NCBI GenBank assembly: GCA_030447785.1
Contig: JAUJOF010000006.1
Span: 1 to 64,000, forward strand
Length of the DNA stretch: 64,000 bases
Source of the DNA: Solirubrobacteraceae bacterium
GTDB lineage: Bacteria > Actinomycetota > Thermoleophilia > Solirubrobacterales > Solirubrobacteraceae
Reading direction: 5' to 3'
Below, piece by piece: positions 8,965 to 18,067 of the stretch. The notes below the pieces were generated by a model, which did no database searches, was not told where the DNA came from, and saw only the letters and a program-made list of their open reading frames with translations. Position 1 is the stretch's first letter. Every line of letters begins with the position of its first letter. The position numbers and the translations under genes are program-made.

Positions 8965-9714
8965 CTACTCGCTGCGCCGCCGGGCGGCCTCGATCGCCTC
9001 ATGCAGGGCGCCGACGTCGATGTCGGTCTCGGCCAGGGCCGAGGCGATCAGACCATCGGGCTGCTCGAGCAGGGCGAGGAGGAGATCGCCGGCGTCGAGG
9101 GGGCGGGCACCGGCTGCGACGGCCGCCTGCTCGAGGGCGCGCGCCAGGGCCTGCGCAAAGGAGGGGGGCGTTGTTGGCGCCGCCGACCGTGCGACTCCCG
9201 CCCGCCGCGCGCGCCGCACGGCTTCCGCTCGCGCCAGGGCATCCGCGGGTTGGCGGACCTCGCGCTTTTTCTCGTTGTTGGGGCGAGGCAGGCTCTGCAG
9301 CACTGTCTCGCGGATCTTCTGCGCATCGGCGCCGAGGTCGAGCAGGACGCGCGAGGCGACGCCCTGGTTCTCGCGGACGAGCCCGAGCAGGATGTGCTCG
9401 GTGCCGAGGTGCGTGTGCCGCAGGATGAGTGCCTCCTGCAGCGCGAGCTCGAGAAGCTTCTTGGCACGCGGCGTGAAGGGAATCTGGTCTGCCGTGACAT
9501 CTTCGCCACAACCGACTATCGCGACGACGTCGGCGCGGACACGCTCAAGGGCGACTCCCAGGCTCTCGAGTACGCTGGCGGCAAGCCCCTCCTCTTCGCG
9601 CAGTAGCCCGAGCAGGATGTGCTCGGTGCCGATCCAGTTGTGCTTCAGGGTGCGGGCCTCTTCTTGGGCGAGGACGACGACCTGGCGAGCCCGTTCGGTG
9701 AAGCGCTCGAACAC
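8965..9714 (-). CDS. Clp N-domain protein without AAA+ modules
   Basis: Starts exactly like ClpC (MFERFTERARQVVVLAQEEA) and carries the paired Clp_N repeats (about 1-75 and 78-150, each with WIGTEHILLGL or HLGTEHILLGL). After a basic linker, a third, weaker helical repeat appears (FAQALARALEQAA...DLLLALLEQPDGLIASALAE, about 180-235). No Walker motifs follow, so this is not an unfoldase. It could act as an adaptor, a decoy or a substrate-binding factor for ClpC-ClpP. The start is GTG 9714. Length of 249 residues is reached without frame disruption, so the absence of ATPase domains looks genuine. Confidence 0.88.
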   Translation of the reverse strand: MFERFTERARQVVVLAQEEARTLKHNWIGTEHILLGLLREEEGLAASVLESLGVALERVRADVVAIVGCGEDVTADQIPFTPRAKKLLELALQEALILRHTHLGTEHILLGLVRENQGVASRVLLDLGADAQKIRETVLQSLPRPNNEKKREVRQPADALARAEAVRRARRAGVARSAAPTTPPSFAQALARALEQAAVAAGARPLDAGDLLLALLEQPDGLIASALAETDIDVGALHEAIEAARRRSE

Positions 9715-9785
9715 TTGCCAGGGATCCTGGCAGAGCCGAGAAGTCCCGTGCGGCCGATTTTCGCGGGCGGTAGCGCTCGCCGTGC

Positions 9786-11207
9786 TCAGGCCTCGGTGCC
9801 CACGAGCGCGCGCTGCTCGGCCAGCGCGGGCAGGATGGCGGTGAAGCGGGTGCCGTGGCCGTCCACGGTCGGGGAGGTCAGCGCGACCGTCCCGCCGTGG
9901 GCGTCGACCACCGCGCGCACGATGGACAGCCCCAGGCCGAAGGAGCCCCCGCCGCGGTCGCCGGCGCCGCGCACGAAGCGCTCGAAGACGCGGTCGCGCA
10001 CCTCGGGCGGGATGCCGGGGCCGTCGTCCTCGACCACGAGCGTGACAGTGTCCTCCTCGCGCTGGACCGCCGCGCGCACATGGGTGCCCTCGGGGGTGTG
10101 GCGCAGCGCGTTCTCCATCAGGTTGAGCGCGAGGCGATGCAGCTCGTCGCGCGCGCCCTCCACCGGTGCGCGCTCGGCCTCCACCGTCAGCTCATGGCCG
10201 CCGGCCACCGGCTCCAGCTCGGAGGCCGCCTCCACCAGCACCTGGCCGACGTCGGTGGGCGCGCGCGGCGCAGCCCGCCCCACGTCGGCGCGGGCCAGCA
10301 GCAGAAGATCGGCGACCAGGCGGCGCATGCGCTGGGTGGAGCGCAGCGCCGAGCGTGCGGTCTCCTCGCGTTCACCGTCCAGCGTGTCAGCAAGCAGCTC
10401 GAGGTTGGCCAGCACGCTGGTCAGCGGCGTGCGCAGCTCGTGCGAGGCGTCGGCGACGAACTCGCGCTGGCGGCGCAGCATGACCTCGGTCTCCTCGCGC
10501 GAGGCGGCCAGCGCCTGGAGCATCTCGTCCAGCGTGCCGGCCAGCTCGGAGACCTCGTCGCGCGCGGCGGGCTGGGGCACGCGGCGCGCGGGATCGCGGG
10601 TGGTGGCGATCTCCCGCGTGGTCGACGTCAGCGCGGCGATGGGGGCCATGGCCCGGCGCGCGATGAACAGCCCGGCGCCCAGCGAGATGACCGTGCCCAC
10701 CAGCACGCCGAAGACCAGCGCCGCCTGCACGCCGCCGACCGTGGCCTCCAGGCGCGCAAGCGGCCGGGCGACCTGCAGGTAGGCGACGAAGCTCGGATCC
10801 TCCGCGCTGGTCAGCGCGCGGGTCTCGATGAGATAGCCCGCGGTCTCCACGCTGCGCTGCCGACGGGGAGGGCCGAGTTCCCGGTCGGGCGGCGTCTGGA
10901 GCACGACGCGCCCGCGCGGATCGACGATCCGGATGACCACGTCCTTGCTGAGCGCGACCATGTCGAGGGGAGGGTCGAGCTCGGTCACCTGGAAGGTCAG
11001 CGGGTCGAAGAAGAACTGGAGCCGGTCGGCGAGGTCGTCGGCGACCTGCTCGGTCTCCAGGGCGAACTCCTCGCGGATGCGGTCGGTGGTGAGGATCCCC
11101 ACGAAGACCGCGAAGCAGCACAGGATGGCCAGGGTGAGCAGCGCCGAGCCGCCGGCCAGGCGCCAGCGGATCGGGAGGTGCCTAGGCGCGGAGAACGTAG
11201 CCCGCAC
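9786..11207 (-). CDS. Two-component sensor histidine kinase
   Basis: Membrane-bound sensor that phosphorylates the adjacent response regulator. Domains in order: TM1 (SALLTLAILCCFAVFVGIL), an extracytoplasmic region of about 130 residues, TM2 (FGVLVGTVISLGAGLFI), HAMP, HisKA with FVADASHELRTPLTSV, and HATPase_c with ENALRHTPEG, DDGPGIPP and GLGLSIV. The ORF extends to 11420 through the regulator gene. GTG codons at 11207, 11237 and 11240 are possible starts. GTG 11207, overlapping the regulator end by 26 bp, is chosen tentatively. The sensed signal is unknown. Confidence 0.9.
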   Translation of the reverse strand: MRATFSAPRHLPIRWRLAGGSALLTLAILCCFAVFVGILTTDRIREEFALETEQVADDLADRLQFFFDPLTFQVTELDPPLDMVALSKDVVIRIVDPRGRVVLQTPPDRELGPPRRQRSVETAGYLIETRALTSAEDPSFVAYLQVARPLARLEATVGGVQAALVFGVLVGTVISLGAGLFIARRAMAPIAALTSTTREIATTRDPARRVPQPAARDEVSELAGTLDEMLQALAASREETEVMLRRQREFVADASHELRTPLTSVLANLELLADTLDGEREETARSALRSTQRMRRLVADLLLLARADVGRAAPRAPTDVGQVLVEAASELEPVAGGHELTVEAERAPVEGARDELHRLALNLMENALRHTPEGTHVRAAVQREEDTVTLVVEDDGPGIPPEVRDRVFERFVRGAGDRGGGSFGLGLSIVRAVVDAHGGTVALTSPTVDGHGTRFTAILPALAEQRALVGTEA

Positions 11208-11865
11208 CGCGGATCGTATGGAGGAGCCGAGCTTCACCACCGCTCTCCAGCTTGCGCCGGAGGTTGGAGACGAACACCTCGATGGTGTTCGTCGTCGCGA
11301 AGGGATCGTAGCCCCACACTTCCTCGAGCAGGCGTTGGCGCGCCACCACCAGGCGCTCGTTGCGCATGAGGTACTCGAGCAGCTCGAACTCGCGCTGGGT
11401 GAGCTCGATCGGGCGCGCACCGCGCGCCACCTCGTGGGTGTCGGGGTTGAGCGTGAGGTCGCTGACCACCAGCGAGGCCGCCCCGCGCGGAGGCCGGCGG
11501 CGCAGGAGCGCGCGCAGGCGCGCGAGCAGCTCCTGGCGGTCGAAGGGCTTGACCAGGTAGTCGTCGGCGCCCGCGTCCAAGCCCTCCACGCGCGACTCGA
11601 CGGCGTCGCGGGCGGTGAGGATGAGGATGGGCACGTCGCCGTCGTCGCGCAACTGCCGTGCGACGTCCACGCCGTCGATCTCGGGTAGGCCGAGGTCGAG
11701 GACGACCAGGTCGGGCGTGAAGGCGGCGGCGTCGCGCAGGGCCGCCTCGCCGTCGGCGCTTGCGCGCACCTCGTAGCCCTCCATGCGCAGCGAGCGCACG
11801 AGCACCTGGGCGATGTCCTCGTCGTCCTCGACCACGAGCACGCGGGCCGGTCGTTCGAGAGTCAT
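11182..11865 (-). CDS. OmpR/PhoB-family response regulator
   Basis: DNA-binding partner of the downstream kinase. The receiver domain (about 7-120) has the acidic pair VVEDDED, phospho-acceptor Asp57 in VVLDLGLP, and the conserved Lys of YLVKPFD. The C-terminal winged helix (about 135-227) has ELTQREFELLEYL and NTIEVFVSNLRRKL, typical of OmpR/PhoB. ATG 11865 (MTLERPARVLVVEDD) is preferred over the upstream ORF start at 12060. TACACT occurs 11 nt upstream. Precedes the kinase in one operon. Confidence 0.95.
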   Translation of the reverse strand: MTLERPARVLVVEDDEDIAQVLVRSLRMEGYEVRASADGEAALRDAAAFTPDLVVLDLGLPEIDGVDVARQLRDDGDVPILILTARDAVESRVEGLDAGADDYLVKPFDRQELLARLRALLRRRPPRGAASLVVSDLTLNPDTHEVARGARPIELTQREFELLEYLMRNERLVVARQRLLEEVWGYDPFATTNTIEVFVSNLRRKLESGGEARLLHTIRGAGYVLRA

Positions 11866-11876
11866 TGCGACAAGCG

Positions 11877-11882
11877 AGTGTA
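11877..11882 (-). promoter_or_regulatory. -10 hexamer of the two-component operon
   Basis: TACACT on the minus strand ends 11 nt before the ATG at 11865, giving at most a few nucleotides of leader. Confidence 0.45.
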
Positions 11883-11912
11883 GGTCGGGCGGGTGAACGG
11901 GGGGTAAGGAGC

Positions 11913-13433
11913 TCACCCGCGCGGCGGGGGCACGAACAGGCGCACATTGCGATCCTCGCTGCCGCCGCGGGCGCCGTCGGGGCGCCCGCCCTGGGCGTCG
12001 AGGTGGGCCAACTCGCGGGCGTCGCCGGCCAGGCGCTCGCCGTCGTGGTCGACCACCCACGTCTCGATGGCCGCGCCGCCCCCGCGGGTGGCCACCACGC
12101 GCAGCATGCGCCCCTGCATCGGCCAGTCGGCCAGCGAGGCGGTGCCGATGAGCCAGAAGTCCTCGCGGCGGGTGATCTCGTGCTCGTGGGTGTGACCGTT
12201 GAGCACCGCCAGCGTGCGCGGGTGCTCCTCGAGCAGGGCGAGGGCCTCCTCGCCTCCGGCGGCCTCCGCGAGCGGTTGGTGGGTGGCCACGAGCACCCAG
12301 CGCTCGCCCGCCGCGCGCAGCTGCTCGGCCAGCCAGGCCCGCTGCCCGGCGGTGACGGTGCCGCCCGCGCCGCCCTCGCGCTGGACGATGTCGAGCACGA
12401 TCAGACGCACCCGCCCGCCCAGGTCGGCGCTGTAGTCCAGACGCCCGGGTGCGGCCTCGCGCGCGCGCATGCGCGCCCCCGAGCGCTTCGCCGCCGAGCG
12501 CAGGAGGTCGGTGGTTTCCCGCTCGCCAACGAGCGCGCGGTCGGGGTCGGCGGGCACCGTCGTGGTCTCCCCGGGCAGGCCGCCGGCGAGCACCCGGGCG
12601 ACCGTCTCAGGAGCGAGCGCCGGGTCGTCGGAGACGTCGAGGGCCTCGGCGTCCTCACGGTCGAGGCGTGTCACCACCTCGTTACCCGTGGCCACGGCCT
12701 GGAGCTGCGGGGTGGGCGGGACCTCGCCCTGCACGAGGAGGTCGTGGTTGCCCATGACCGGGAACCAGGGGACGTCCAGGCCCGAGGCATCGAAGGGGCG
12801 CTGGGCGTCGGTGAGCAGGTCGGGGCGGCGTGGCGGATCGACCCCGGGGCGGTAGACGAAGGGGTCGGGGTTGGAGGCCAGCTGCACACCGTCGTAGCCA
12901 CGCGCGCCCGAATCGAGTCCTGCCCGCCCCGCCCGCCCGCCGTTCAGCAGCCGGCCGGCCAGGCGCAGCTCGTTGCGCTGGGCGTTGTCGGCGCTGTCGC
13001 CCAGGACGAGCGCGGCTTGGGGCTCCTGGGCGTTGAGGGCGCGCACCGCGGCGTCGGCCACCTGTGCGCTGAGGGCCTCGTGGGGGCGGAAGGCCTCGGT
13101 GAGCGTGCCGCCCAGGCGGTCGAGGAAGGTCGCGCGGGCGGGTGACTCCTCGTCGCGCGCATGCAGGTCGGCGAGCACCCCCACCCGGGCCAGCTCCTGG
13201 CCGGTCGGCGCCGCCGGGGCCGCGGCGGTGCGGTCGACCAGGGGCTCGCCGGGGCCCGGCTCGGGCAGGCCGTCGCGATCGCGATCGACCAGCGTGGTCT
13301 CGCGGGTGGCGTCCTCGGGAAGGCCGGTGGTGGAGCTTGACCCTCCGCCGCACGCGCTGGACAGCGCGGCGACGAGGACCGCGGCGAGGGCGACGGCATG
13401 TCGCGGTCCGCGCGGTGAGGGGCGCGGGTTCAT
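11913..13433 (-). CDS. Lipoprotein-like metallophosphoesterase
   Basis: Putative secreted calcineurin-like phosphoesterase. An N-terminal signal with lipobox-like LSSAC (about residues 20-28) suggests lipid anchoring. Metal-site motifs can be seen as VGVLADLHA, VLGDSADN, PVMGNHDLL, VLVATHQPL and VLNGHTHEHE, in family order. The start ATG 13433 overlaps the stop of the preceding permease as ATGA, so the protein is translationally coupled to the ABC exporter and may act on what that system exports or on cell-surface phosphates. The ORF track joins it to a 1731-residue ORF, but that reading frame upstream is the permease N-terminal half plus a shadow frame. Confidence 0.85.
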   Translation of the reverse strand: MNPRPSPRGPRHAVALAAVLVAALSSACGGGSSSTTGLPEDATRETTLVDRDRDGLPEPGPGEPLVDRTAAAPAAPTGQELARVGVLADLHARDEESPARATFLDRLGGTLTEAFRPHEALSAQVADAAVRALNAQEPQAALVLGDSADNAQRNELRLAGRLLNGGRAGRAGLDSGARGYDGVQLASNPDPFVYRPGVDPPRRPDLLTDAQRPFDASGLDVPWFPVMGNHDLLVQGEVPPTPQLQAVATGNEVVTRLDREDAEALDVSDDPALAPETVARVLAGGLPGETTTVPADPDRALVGERETTDLLRSAAKRSGARMRAREAAPGRLDYSADLGGRVRLIVLDIVQREGGAGGTVTAGQRAWLAEQLRAAGERWVLVATHQPLAEAAGGEEALALLEEHPRTLAVLNGHTHEHEITRREDFWLIGTASLADWPMQGRMLRVVATRGGGAAIETWVVDHDGERLAGDARELAHLDAQGGRPDGARGGSEDRNVRLFVPPPRG

Positions 13434-15734
13434 TCCTCGCGCAGCCCCGCCACGACGGGCTCGGCGGTGGCGCGCCGCGCCACCCACCAGGCGGCCGCCG
13501 CGGCCAACATTGCCACGCCGAGCGCGACCGCGAGGGCCTGCACGGTCGCGGCGCTCAACTCGAGGTCGGCGTAGCCCGCGGCCAGGTCGGCGGTGAGCGG
13601 CCCGAGGACCCAGCGCTCGAGGGCGAGCCCCGCCACGACCGCGGGCAGCGTCGCGGCGGCCACCACGCCGCCCAGCAGCAGGGCGACATGGCCGCGCCCG
13701 GCGCCCGTCGCGCGCAGGACCGCGATGGTGCCCCGCCGCTCGCGGGCGGTCAACGCCAGGGTCTGCACCAGCGTGTAGAGGCACACCAGGCCGTTGACCG
13801 CGGCGACGGCGCGCAGGAGCGCGGCGAGCACGGCGAGGAAGGAGGCCTCGTCGGGCGCCGCGCCGCCGACTTCCAGCGGCTCCGCCCCGAGCTCGAGCAG
13901 CGCGGCCTGCACCGCGCCGGGGGCGGCGCCCTCGGCCACCTTCACGGCCACCTGCGGCTCGTCGGCGCTGCCCTCGAGCGGACCAGGGTCGACGTAGGCC
14001 ACCCGTCCGCTGTTCTCCAGCGCGCGGACCACGCCGACCACCCGGAAGCGCGCCTCGTCGCCATCGGGCAGTTGGGCGGCCAGGACCCCGCCCACCGAGA
14101 GCCCCAGCGCGTCGGCGGTGCCCACGCCGATCTCCGCCTCGGGCAGACCGCCGGCATCCGTGCGCAGGCGCCGGCCCTCGGCCAGCGGTGGGGCCTCGAA
14201 GGCCACGTGGTCGCCGGCGAAGCCGATGAGGCGGAAGGTCGCGCCGAGCTGGAAGGAGTTGGCCGCCTCGACCTCGTAGCGCGCGGCGGCGTCGGCCACG
14301 CCGGGCAGGTCGCGCACCTCGTCCACGCGGTCGGGATCGAGGACCGCGGCGACCTCGTAGCGCTTGCCCAGCGCCGCGGGGTCGTCGCGTAGCTCGACCA
14401 GCAGGGAGGCCAGCGCGAGCATGAGCGCCACCACGCCGGTGGACACGGCGAGCACCAGCGCGGTGCCGCCCAGGCGGGCGGGCCGGCTGAAGGCCAGGCG
14501 TACGCCGAGGCCGACGAGGCCGGCGCTGGTGGCGCGGGCGCCGCGCCGACGGCGCTCGCCGCCGCCACCGGAGGCCCCGTGGGCGCGTGACCTCGGCGCC
14601 GCGCAGCAGGCCGACGATGGGCCGTCCGGTGGCGCGCCACGCAGGCCAGGCGGTGGCCAGCGCGACGAGCGCGACGATGGCCAGCCACGCGAGGCCCAGC
14701 GGGAGCACCAGCGCCCAGCCGGGGCCGAGCTGGTTGAGCGCCTGCAGGAGGCGCTCGCCCGGCACGGCGGCGACCAGGCCGCCCGCGGCCAGCCCCACCG
14801 CGGCGGCGGGCGCGGCCACCAGCGCCCCGCCCAGCGCGAAGCCGCCAGTCACCGCGCGGCGGGACACCCCGACCGCGCGCTGGATGCCGATTGTGTCCAG
14901 ACGGCGCTGCACGTCGGCGTGCGCAGCGGTGGCCAGCATGGCCGCCGCCGCGGCCAGCGCCACGAGCGAGAAGGCCACCAGCAGGGCGATCACGATCCCC
15001 GCGGCCTCGGCGACCGCCACGCGCACGCCCGCGCGCGTGACGAAGCGCAGATCCTCCAGCCCGTAGCTGGTGGCGCGCGCCTCGCGCAGCGTGACGTCGG
15101 TGCGCTGCGGATCGGTGGTCCACAGCAGGGCCATGTTCACGCCCAGCTGCTCGGGGCCCGGGATCTCCTCCTCCAGGGCGCGGCCCGACACATAGACGCG
15201 CGGCCCGGCGGCCAGCGGATAGGCGACGTTGTCGGGCGAGACGCCGATGCCCACCACCTCCAGCGCGACCCCGTCGTAGATGGTCAGCTCGTCGCCGACC
15301 TCCAGGCCCCAGTCGTCGGCCAGCCCCCGCTCGATCACCGTCTCGTAGGCGCTGTCGCCGACGTCGCGGCCCTCCACCACGGCATAGCCGCGACGCTCGC
15401 CGCGCACGGCCTGGATCACGCCGTCGCCGGTGGCCTCGCCACCGCCGTCGAAGGGCACGCCCGTGTACTCCGTGCGGTAGCTGTAGCCCTCGACGTTGGG
15501 CAGCGCGGCGAGGCGCTCGCCGACCTCCTCGCGCTCCTCCTCGGCAAAGCGCGCCAGTACGTCGGGCAGATCGGCGGCCTGCGCGGCGCGCTCGAAGCCC
15601 GTGGTCAGCCCGTAGGAGACGGTCAGCCCGGCGCCGAGCATGGCCGCCGCGGCGGCGATTCCCAGGGCGGCCAGCAGCGTGCGGGAACCTGCGGCGCGCA
15701 GGCGCCGCACGGCGTCCAGCGCCGCGGCCCTCAT
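13430..15734 (-). pseudogene. FtsX/MacB-type ABC permease, apparent frameshift
   Basis: Integral membrane permease paired with the upstream ATPase. The first half (start ATG 15734, MRAAALDAVRRLRAAG) has a TM segment, a MacB-like periplasmic domain and an FtsX domain ending at IVGLLRGAEVTRP. The second half is in another frame: GLVGLGVRLAFSRPARLGGTALVLA (before 14455), a second periplasmic domain, and a final FtsX domain to AEPVVAGLREE. The two frames can be joined in a Gly/Arg linker between about 14520 and 14590 by removing one base, for example in the GGGG run near 14577. Start and stop both form ATGA overlaps with neighbours. It may be a sequencing error, a recent mutation or two split subunits. 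Confidence 0.8.
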
Positions 15735-16435
15735 GCCTGCAGGCGCTCCACCGGCGCGGTGCCCAGCGACACCTCGGCCAGGCGCCCGTCCTCCACGCGC
15801 AGCACGCGGTCGGCGATGGCGGTGGCCGCTGCCTCGTGGGTGACCAGCAGCACCGCGCGGCCCTCGTCGGCCGCCGCGCGCAGCAGTCCCAGCACGGTGC
15901 GCGCCGCCTCGGGATCGAGGTTGCCGGTGGGCTCGTCGGCCAGCACCAGCGGCGGATCGTGCACGAGCGCGCGAGCGACCGCGAAGCGCTGCTGCTCGCC
16001 GCCCGACAGCTCGTGGGGGAGGCGGTCGGCGACGTGGCCCAGCTCGAGCTGCTCGACCAGCGCGCGGGCGCGGCGCAGGGCGCCGGCGGGGGCGCCGGGC
16101 AGTCGCGCCGGCAACTCGACGTTCTCTGCGCCGGTGAGCTCGGGCACCAGATGGAAGAACTGAAAGACGAATCCGATCGCCCGCCCGCGCAGACGCGTGA
16201 GCTCGCGTTCGCGCAGACGGTCGATGCGCTGGCCGGCGACGGCGATCTGCCCCGCATCGGCCCGCTCCAGACCGCCCAGCAGGTGCAGGAGCGTCGACTT
16301 GCCCGACCCCGAGCGGCCGACCACGGCGACGACCTCGCCGCCCTGGATCTCCAGCGAGGCGTCCTCGAGCACGCGCCGCGCCGCCCGGCCCTTTCCGTGG
16401 GCCTTGACCAGCCCACGCGCGCACAGGACCTCCAT
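15731..16435 (-). CDS. ABC transporter ATPase, LolD/MacB type
   Basis: Drives the FtsX-type permease downstream. Walker A GRSGSGKS is at residues 40-47, the signature is LSGGEQQRFAVARAL, Walker B is LVLADEPTGNLD, and the switch is VTHEAAA. The 234-residue length and the DEPTGNLDP form are typical of the LolD/MacB/FtsE group, which mechanically transmit force rather than import. Starts at ATG 16435 with TACCCT 7 nt upstream. Its stop overlaps the permease start (ATGA). The operon is ATPase, permease, metallophosphoesterase. Confidence 0.94.
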   Translation of the reverse strand: MEVLCARGLVKAHGKGRAARRVLEDASLEIQGGEVVAVVGRSGSGKSTLLHLLGGLERADAGQIAVAGQRIDRLRERELTRLRGRAIGFVFQFFHLVPELTGAENVELPARLPGAPAGALRRARALVEQLELGHVADRLPHELSGGEQQRFAVARALVHDPPLVLADEPTGNLDPEAARTVLGLLRAAADEGRAVLLVTHEAAATAIADRVLRVEDGRLAEVSLGTAPVERLQA

Positions 16436-16442
16436 CGCAGCG

Positions 16443-16448
16443 AGGGTA
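16443..16448 (-). promoter_or_regulatory. -10 hexamer of the ABC exporter operon
   Basis: TACCCT on the minus strand ends 7 nt before the ATG at 16435. Confidence 0.45.
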
Positions 16449-16767
16449 GCCCCGGCAGAAGGGCGACCGCCCGCGTCCGGCCAGTGCCAACGCGCCCGGT
16501 AGGCGCTGCGCTGGTGAGGGGCGAAGGCCAGCTCCCAGGGTCGCCGCCCCAGGGTCGCCGAGTCGCGCTTGTGCTGCGCGGACGCCCTGGCCGCAGCATG
16601 AGGTGACGCTTCTCAGATCAAGGGTGCCTATGCGCGCCCGCGGGGGCTTCGGCGAGCTCCCACGAGGTGATCGGCTACCGGGTCTCCCCAGGGTAGGTGC
16701 GTGTGGGGCAACCTCATGTCGTCGGTGATGGCAGCCGAGCGGCGGCTCCCGCGAGGCGGTGCTCGCA
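16449..16767. other. Non-coding interval with a 13-bp tandem repeat
   Basis: No ORF with recognisable protein content on either strand. The only structure noticed is CCCAGGGTCGCCG repeated at 16534-16546 and 16548-16560. The interval separates the exporter operon from the methyltransferase and marks the entry to the gene-poor region. Confidence 0.5.
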
Positions 16768-17442
16768 TCAGCCTGCGCGTCGGGCGGCGACGACGGCGAA
16801 GTTGTGGTCTTTGAACAGGCAGTCGGCGTCGGCGAAGCCGGCCTCTCGCAGCCAGGCCAGGTGACGTTCGACTGAGGCTGTCCGGTCTTGCCGCATCCGC
16901 GTCTGCGATGCGCCCCACTGCGCATCGGTGGCACCGAGCTCTTGCGCGCGGCGCGCGTGCCATAGGGCGTATGCGTCGTCGAACAGGGCCGTGGGGCCTG
17001 CGACCTGTTCGGCATTGACGAAGATGCCACCGGGTGCGAGGGCGGCGTGGATCCGGCAGAACAGGTCGCTCTTGTCGCGGTCGTCGAGATGGTGGATGGC
17101 CAGTGCACTCACCACCGCGTCCCACGGGCCGTCAGGGAGCGGGCTCGTAAGGTTCGCCGTGATGTATTCGGCCCGCTCGCCGAGCAGGGCACGTGCCTCG
17201 GCCAGCATCGCCGGCGCGGCGTCTAACAGCGTCAGGTTGGCCTGGGGGTGCTCGTCGGCCACCATTTGGGCGACGAGGCCCGTCCCAGCGCCTAGGTCGA
17301 GGATTCGGTGCAGACGCCGGCCGGACAAACCGAGGGCGGCGATCGCCGTGCTGTAGAAGGCGTCGTACGGGGGGATGAGCCGCCTGCGTTCGGCTTCATA
17401 GCGGCTTGCGTGAGCATCGAAGAGGTCAGCTGCGTCTGTCAT
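16768..17442 (-). CDS. Class I SAM-dependent methyltransferase
   Basis: Cytoplasmic methyltransferase of unknown substrate. Motif I is ILDLGAGTGLVA (about residue 47), the acidic strand is LTLLDAAPAML, motif II is WDAVVSALAIHHLDD and motif III is LAPGGIFVNAEQ. Length of 224 residues is normal. The ORF opens at 17499, but ATG 17442 (MTDAADLFDAHASRYE) fits the family. Upstream is a TACAGTTGTACAGT direct repeat whose first TACAGT could be the -10. No partner gene next to it. Confidence 0.88.
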   Translation of the reverse strand: MTDAADLFDAHASRYEAERRRLIPPYDAFYSTAIAALGLSGRRLHRILDLGAGTGLVAQMVADEHPQANLTLLDAAPAMLAEARALLGERAEYITANLTSPLPDGPWDAVVSALAIHHLDDRDKSDLFCRIHAALAPGGIFVNAEQVAGPTALFDDAYALWHARRAQELGATDAQWGASQTRMRQDRTASVERHLAWLREAGFADADCLFKDHNFAVVAARRAG

Positions 17443-17458
17443 ACTGTACAACTGTACG
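17443..17458 (-). promoter_or_regulatory. Repeat TACAGTTGTACAGT before the methyltransferase start
   Basis: On the minus strand TACAGT occurs twice, ending 8 nt and 0 nt before ATG 17442. The distal copy is placed like the -10 hexamers of other genes here. The arrangement also contains a TGTACA core like that in the toxin-antitoxin operator, so a regulator-binding role is possible. Confidence 0.35.
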
Positions 17459-17768
17459 TTAACGCGCTGAGCGCGACGTTGAGGAGCCCTCCTCGGCATG
17501 CCGCACCTTCTGCCTCTACGACTGTCCCGAGCCGTTGGCTGACTGCCGGATTGCCGCTTCTCAGGCGCAGGGGCACCAGCAGGGGTGCCTCGCTGCGTGC
17601 AAGTCCCGGTCGACGTTCCGTAAGCCGATGGGCCGGTGCAGCGCCTCGTGACCGTGTCCTTGATCGTGGTCGTGCCCAGCTCAGCGCGGGCAGTGCCGGG
17701 CGTCCCCGTCGAGAGCGATCAGGGCTTGGCCACCGCTCAAGTGACGTGACCGTCGTATAGCCATCGAT
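17459..17768. other. Gene-free interval with hairpin
   Basis: No supported gene. AACGCGCTGAGCGCGACGTT at 17460-17480 can fold on its CGCGCT/AGCGCG arms. A degenerate copy of the island repeat, TTCCGTAAGCCGATGGG, lies near 17616-17632. Otherwise nothing is recognised. Confidence 0.4.
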
Positions 17769-17790
17769 TTGTCCCGCAGGCCGATCCCCT
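17769..17790 (+). repeat. Island repeat copy A
   Basis: TTGTCCCGCAGGCCGATCCC plus CT, located just beyond the toxin stop. It matches copy B at 18352-18373 in 20 of 22 positions, in the same orientation, and copy C at 19770-19788 in inverse orientation. Confidence 0.6.
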
Positions 17791-17806
17791 GACGGGGCGC
17801 AATGGG

Positions 17807-18067
17807 TCAGCGGTCGTAGACGTCGCGGCGGTGCCCGAGCATGATGACAACGACGAGGAGCACGTCGTCCTGAACGGTGTAGATGACGCGATAGTCACCG
17901 ACCCGAACGCGGAGTGCGGGTCGGCCTTTCGAGGCTCGGGCGGCCGGTGGACGCGGGTTCTGCGCCAAGAGTGCGATCGCGCCTTGGATCCGGCGACGAA
18001 TCGGCGGGTCGAGCTTGCGCAGCGCTCGTACGGCCGCTGGTCGCAGCTCGATCCGGTATTCGCTCAC
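17807..18067 (-). CDS. RelE/ParE-family toxin
   Basis: Predicted type II toxin of 86 residues, probably a ribosome-dependent mRNA interferase. The fold is seen from EYRIELRPAAVRALRKLD at the start, the helix RRRIQGAIALLA, then PALRVRVGDYRVIYTV and the final strand VVIMLGHRRDVYDR, which includes the basic and His/Tyr residues typical of RelE-like proteins. GTG 18067 overlaps the antitoxin stop as GTGA, the standard coupled order antitoxin then toxin. The long ORF to 18712 is an extension through the antitoxin gene. Confidence 0.9.
   Translation of the reverse strand: MSEYRIELRPAAVRALRKLDPPIRRRIQGAIALLAQNPRPPAARASKGRPALRVRVGDYRVIYTVQDDVLLVVVIMLGHRRDVYDR

Noticed and set aside
16534-16560. Tandem 13-bp repeat CCCAGGGTCGCCG
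   Set aside because: Two short copies in GC-rich non-coding DNA with no associated gene; too little to call an element.
11913-17108. A 1731-residue minus-strand ORF spanning the exporter operon
   Set aside because: It combines the metallophosphoesterase and the first half of the permease, which happen to share a frame, with shadow frames of other genes. The real genes have their own coupled starts.
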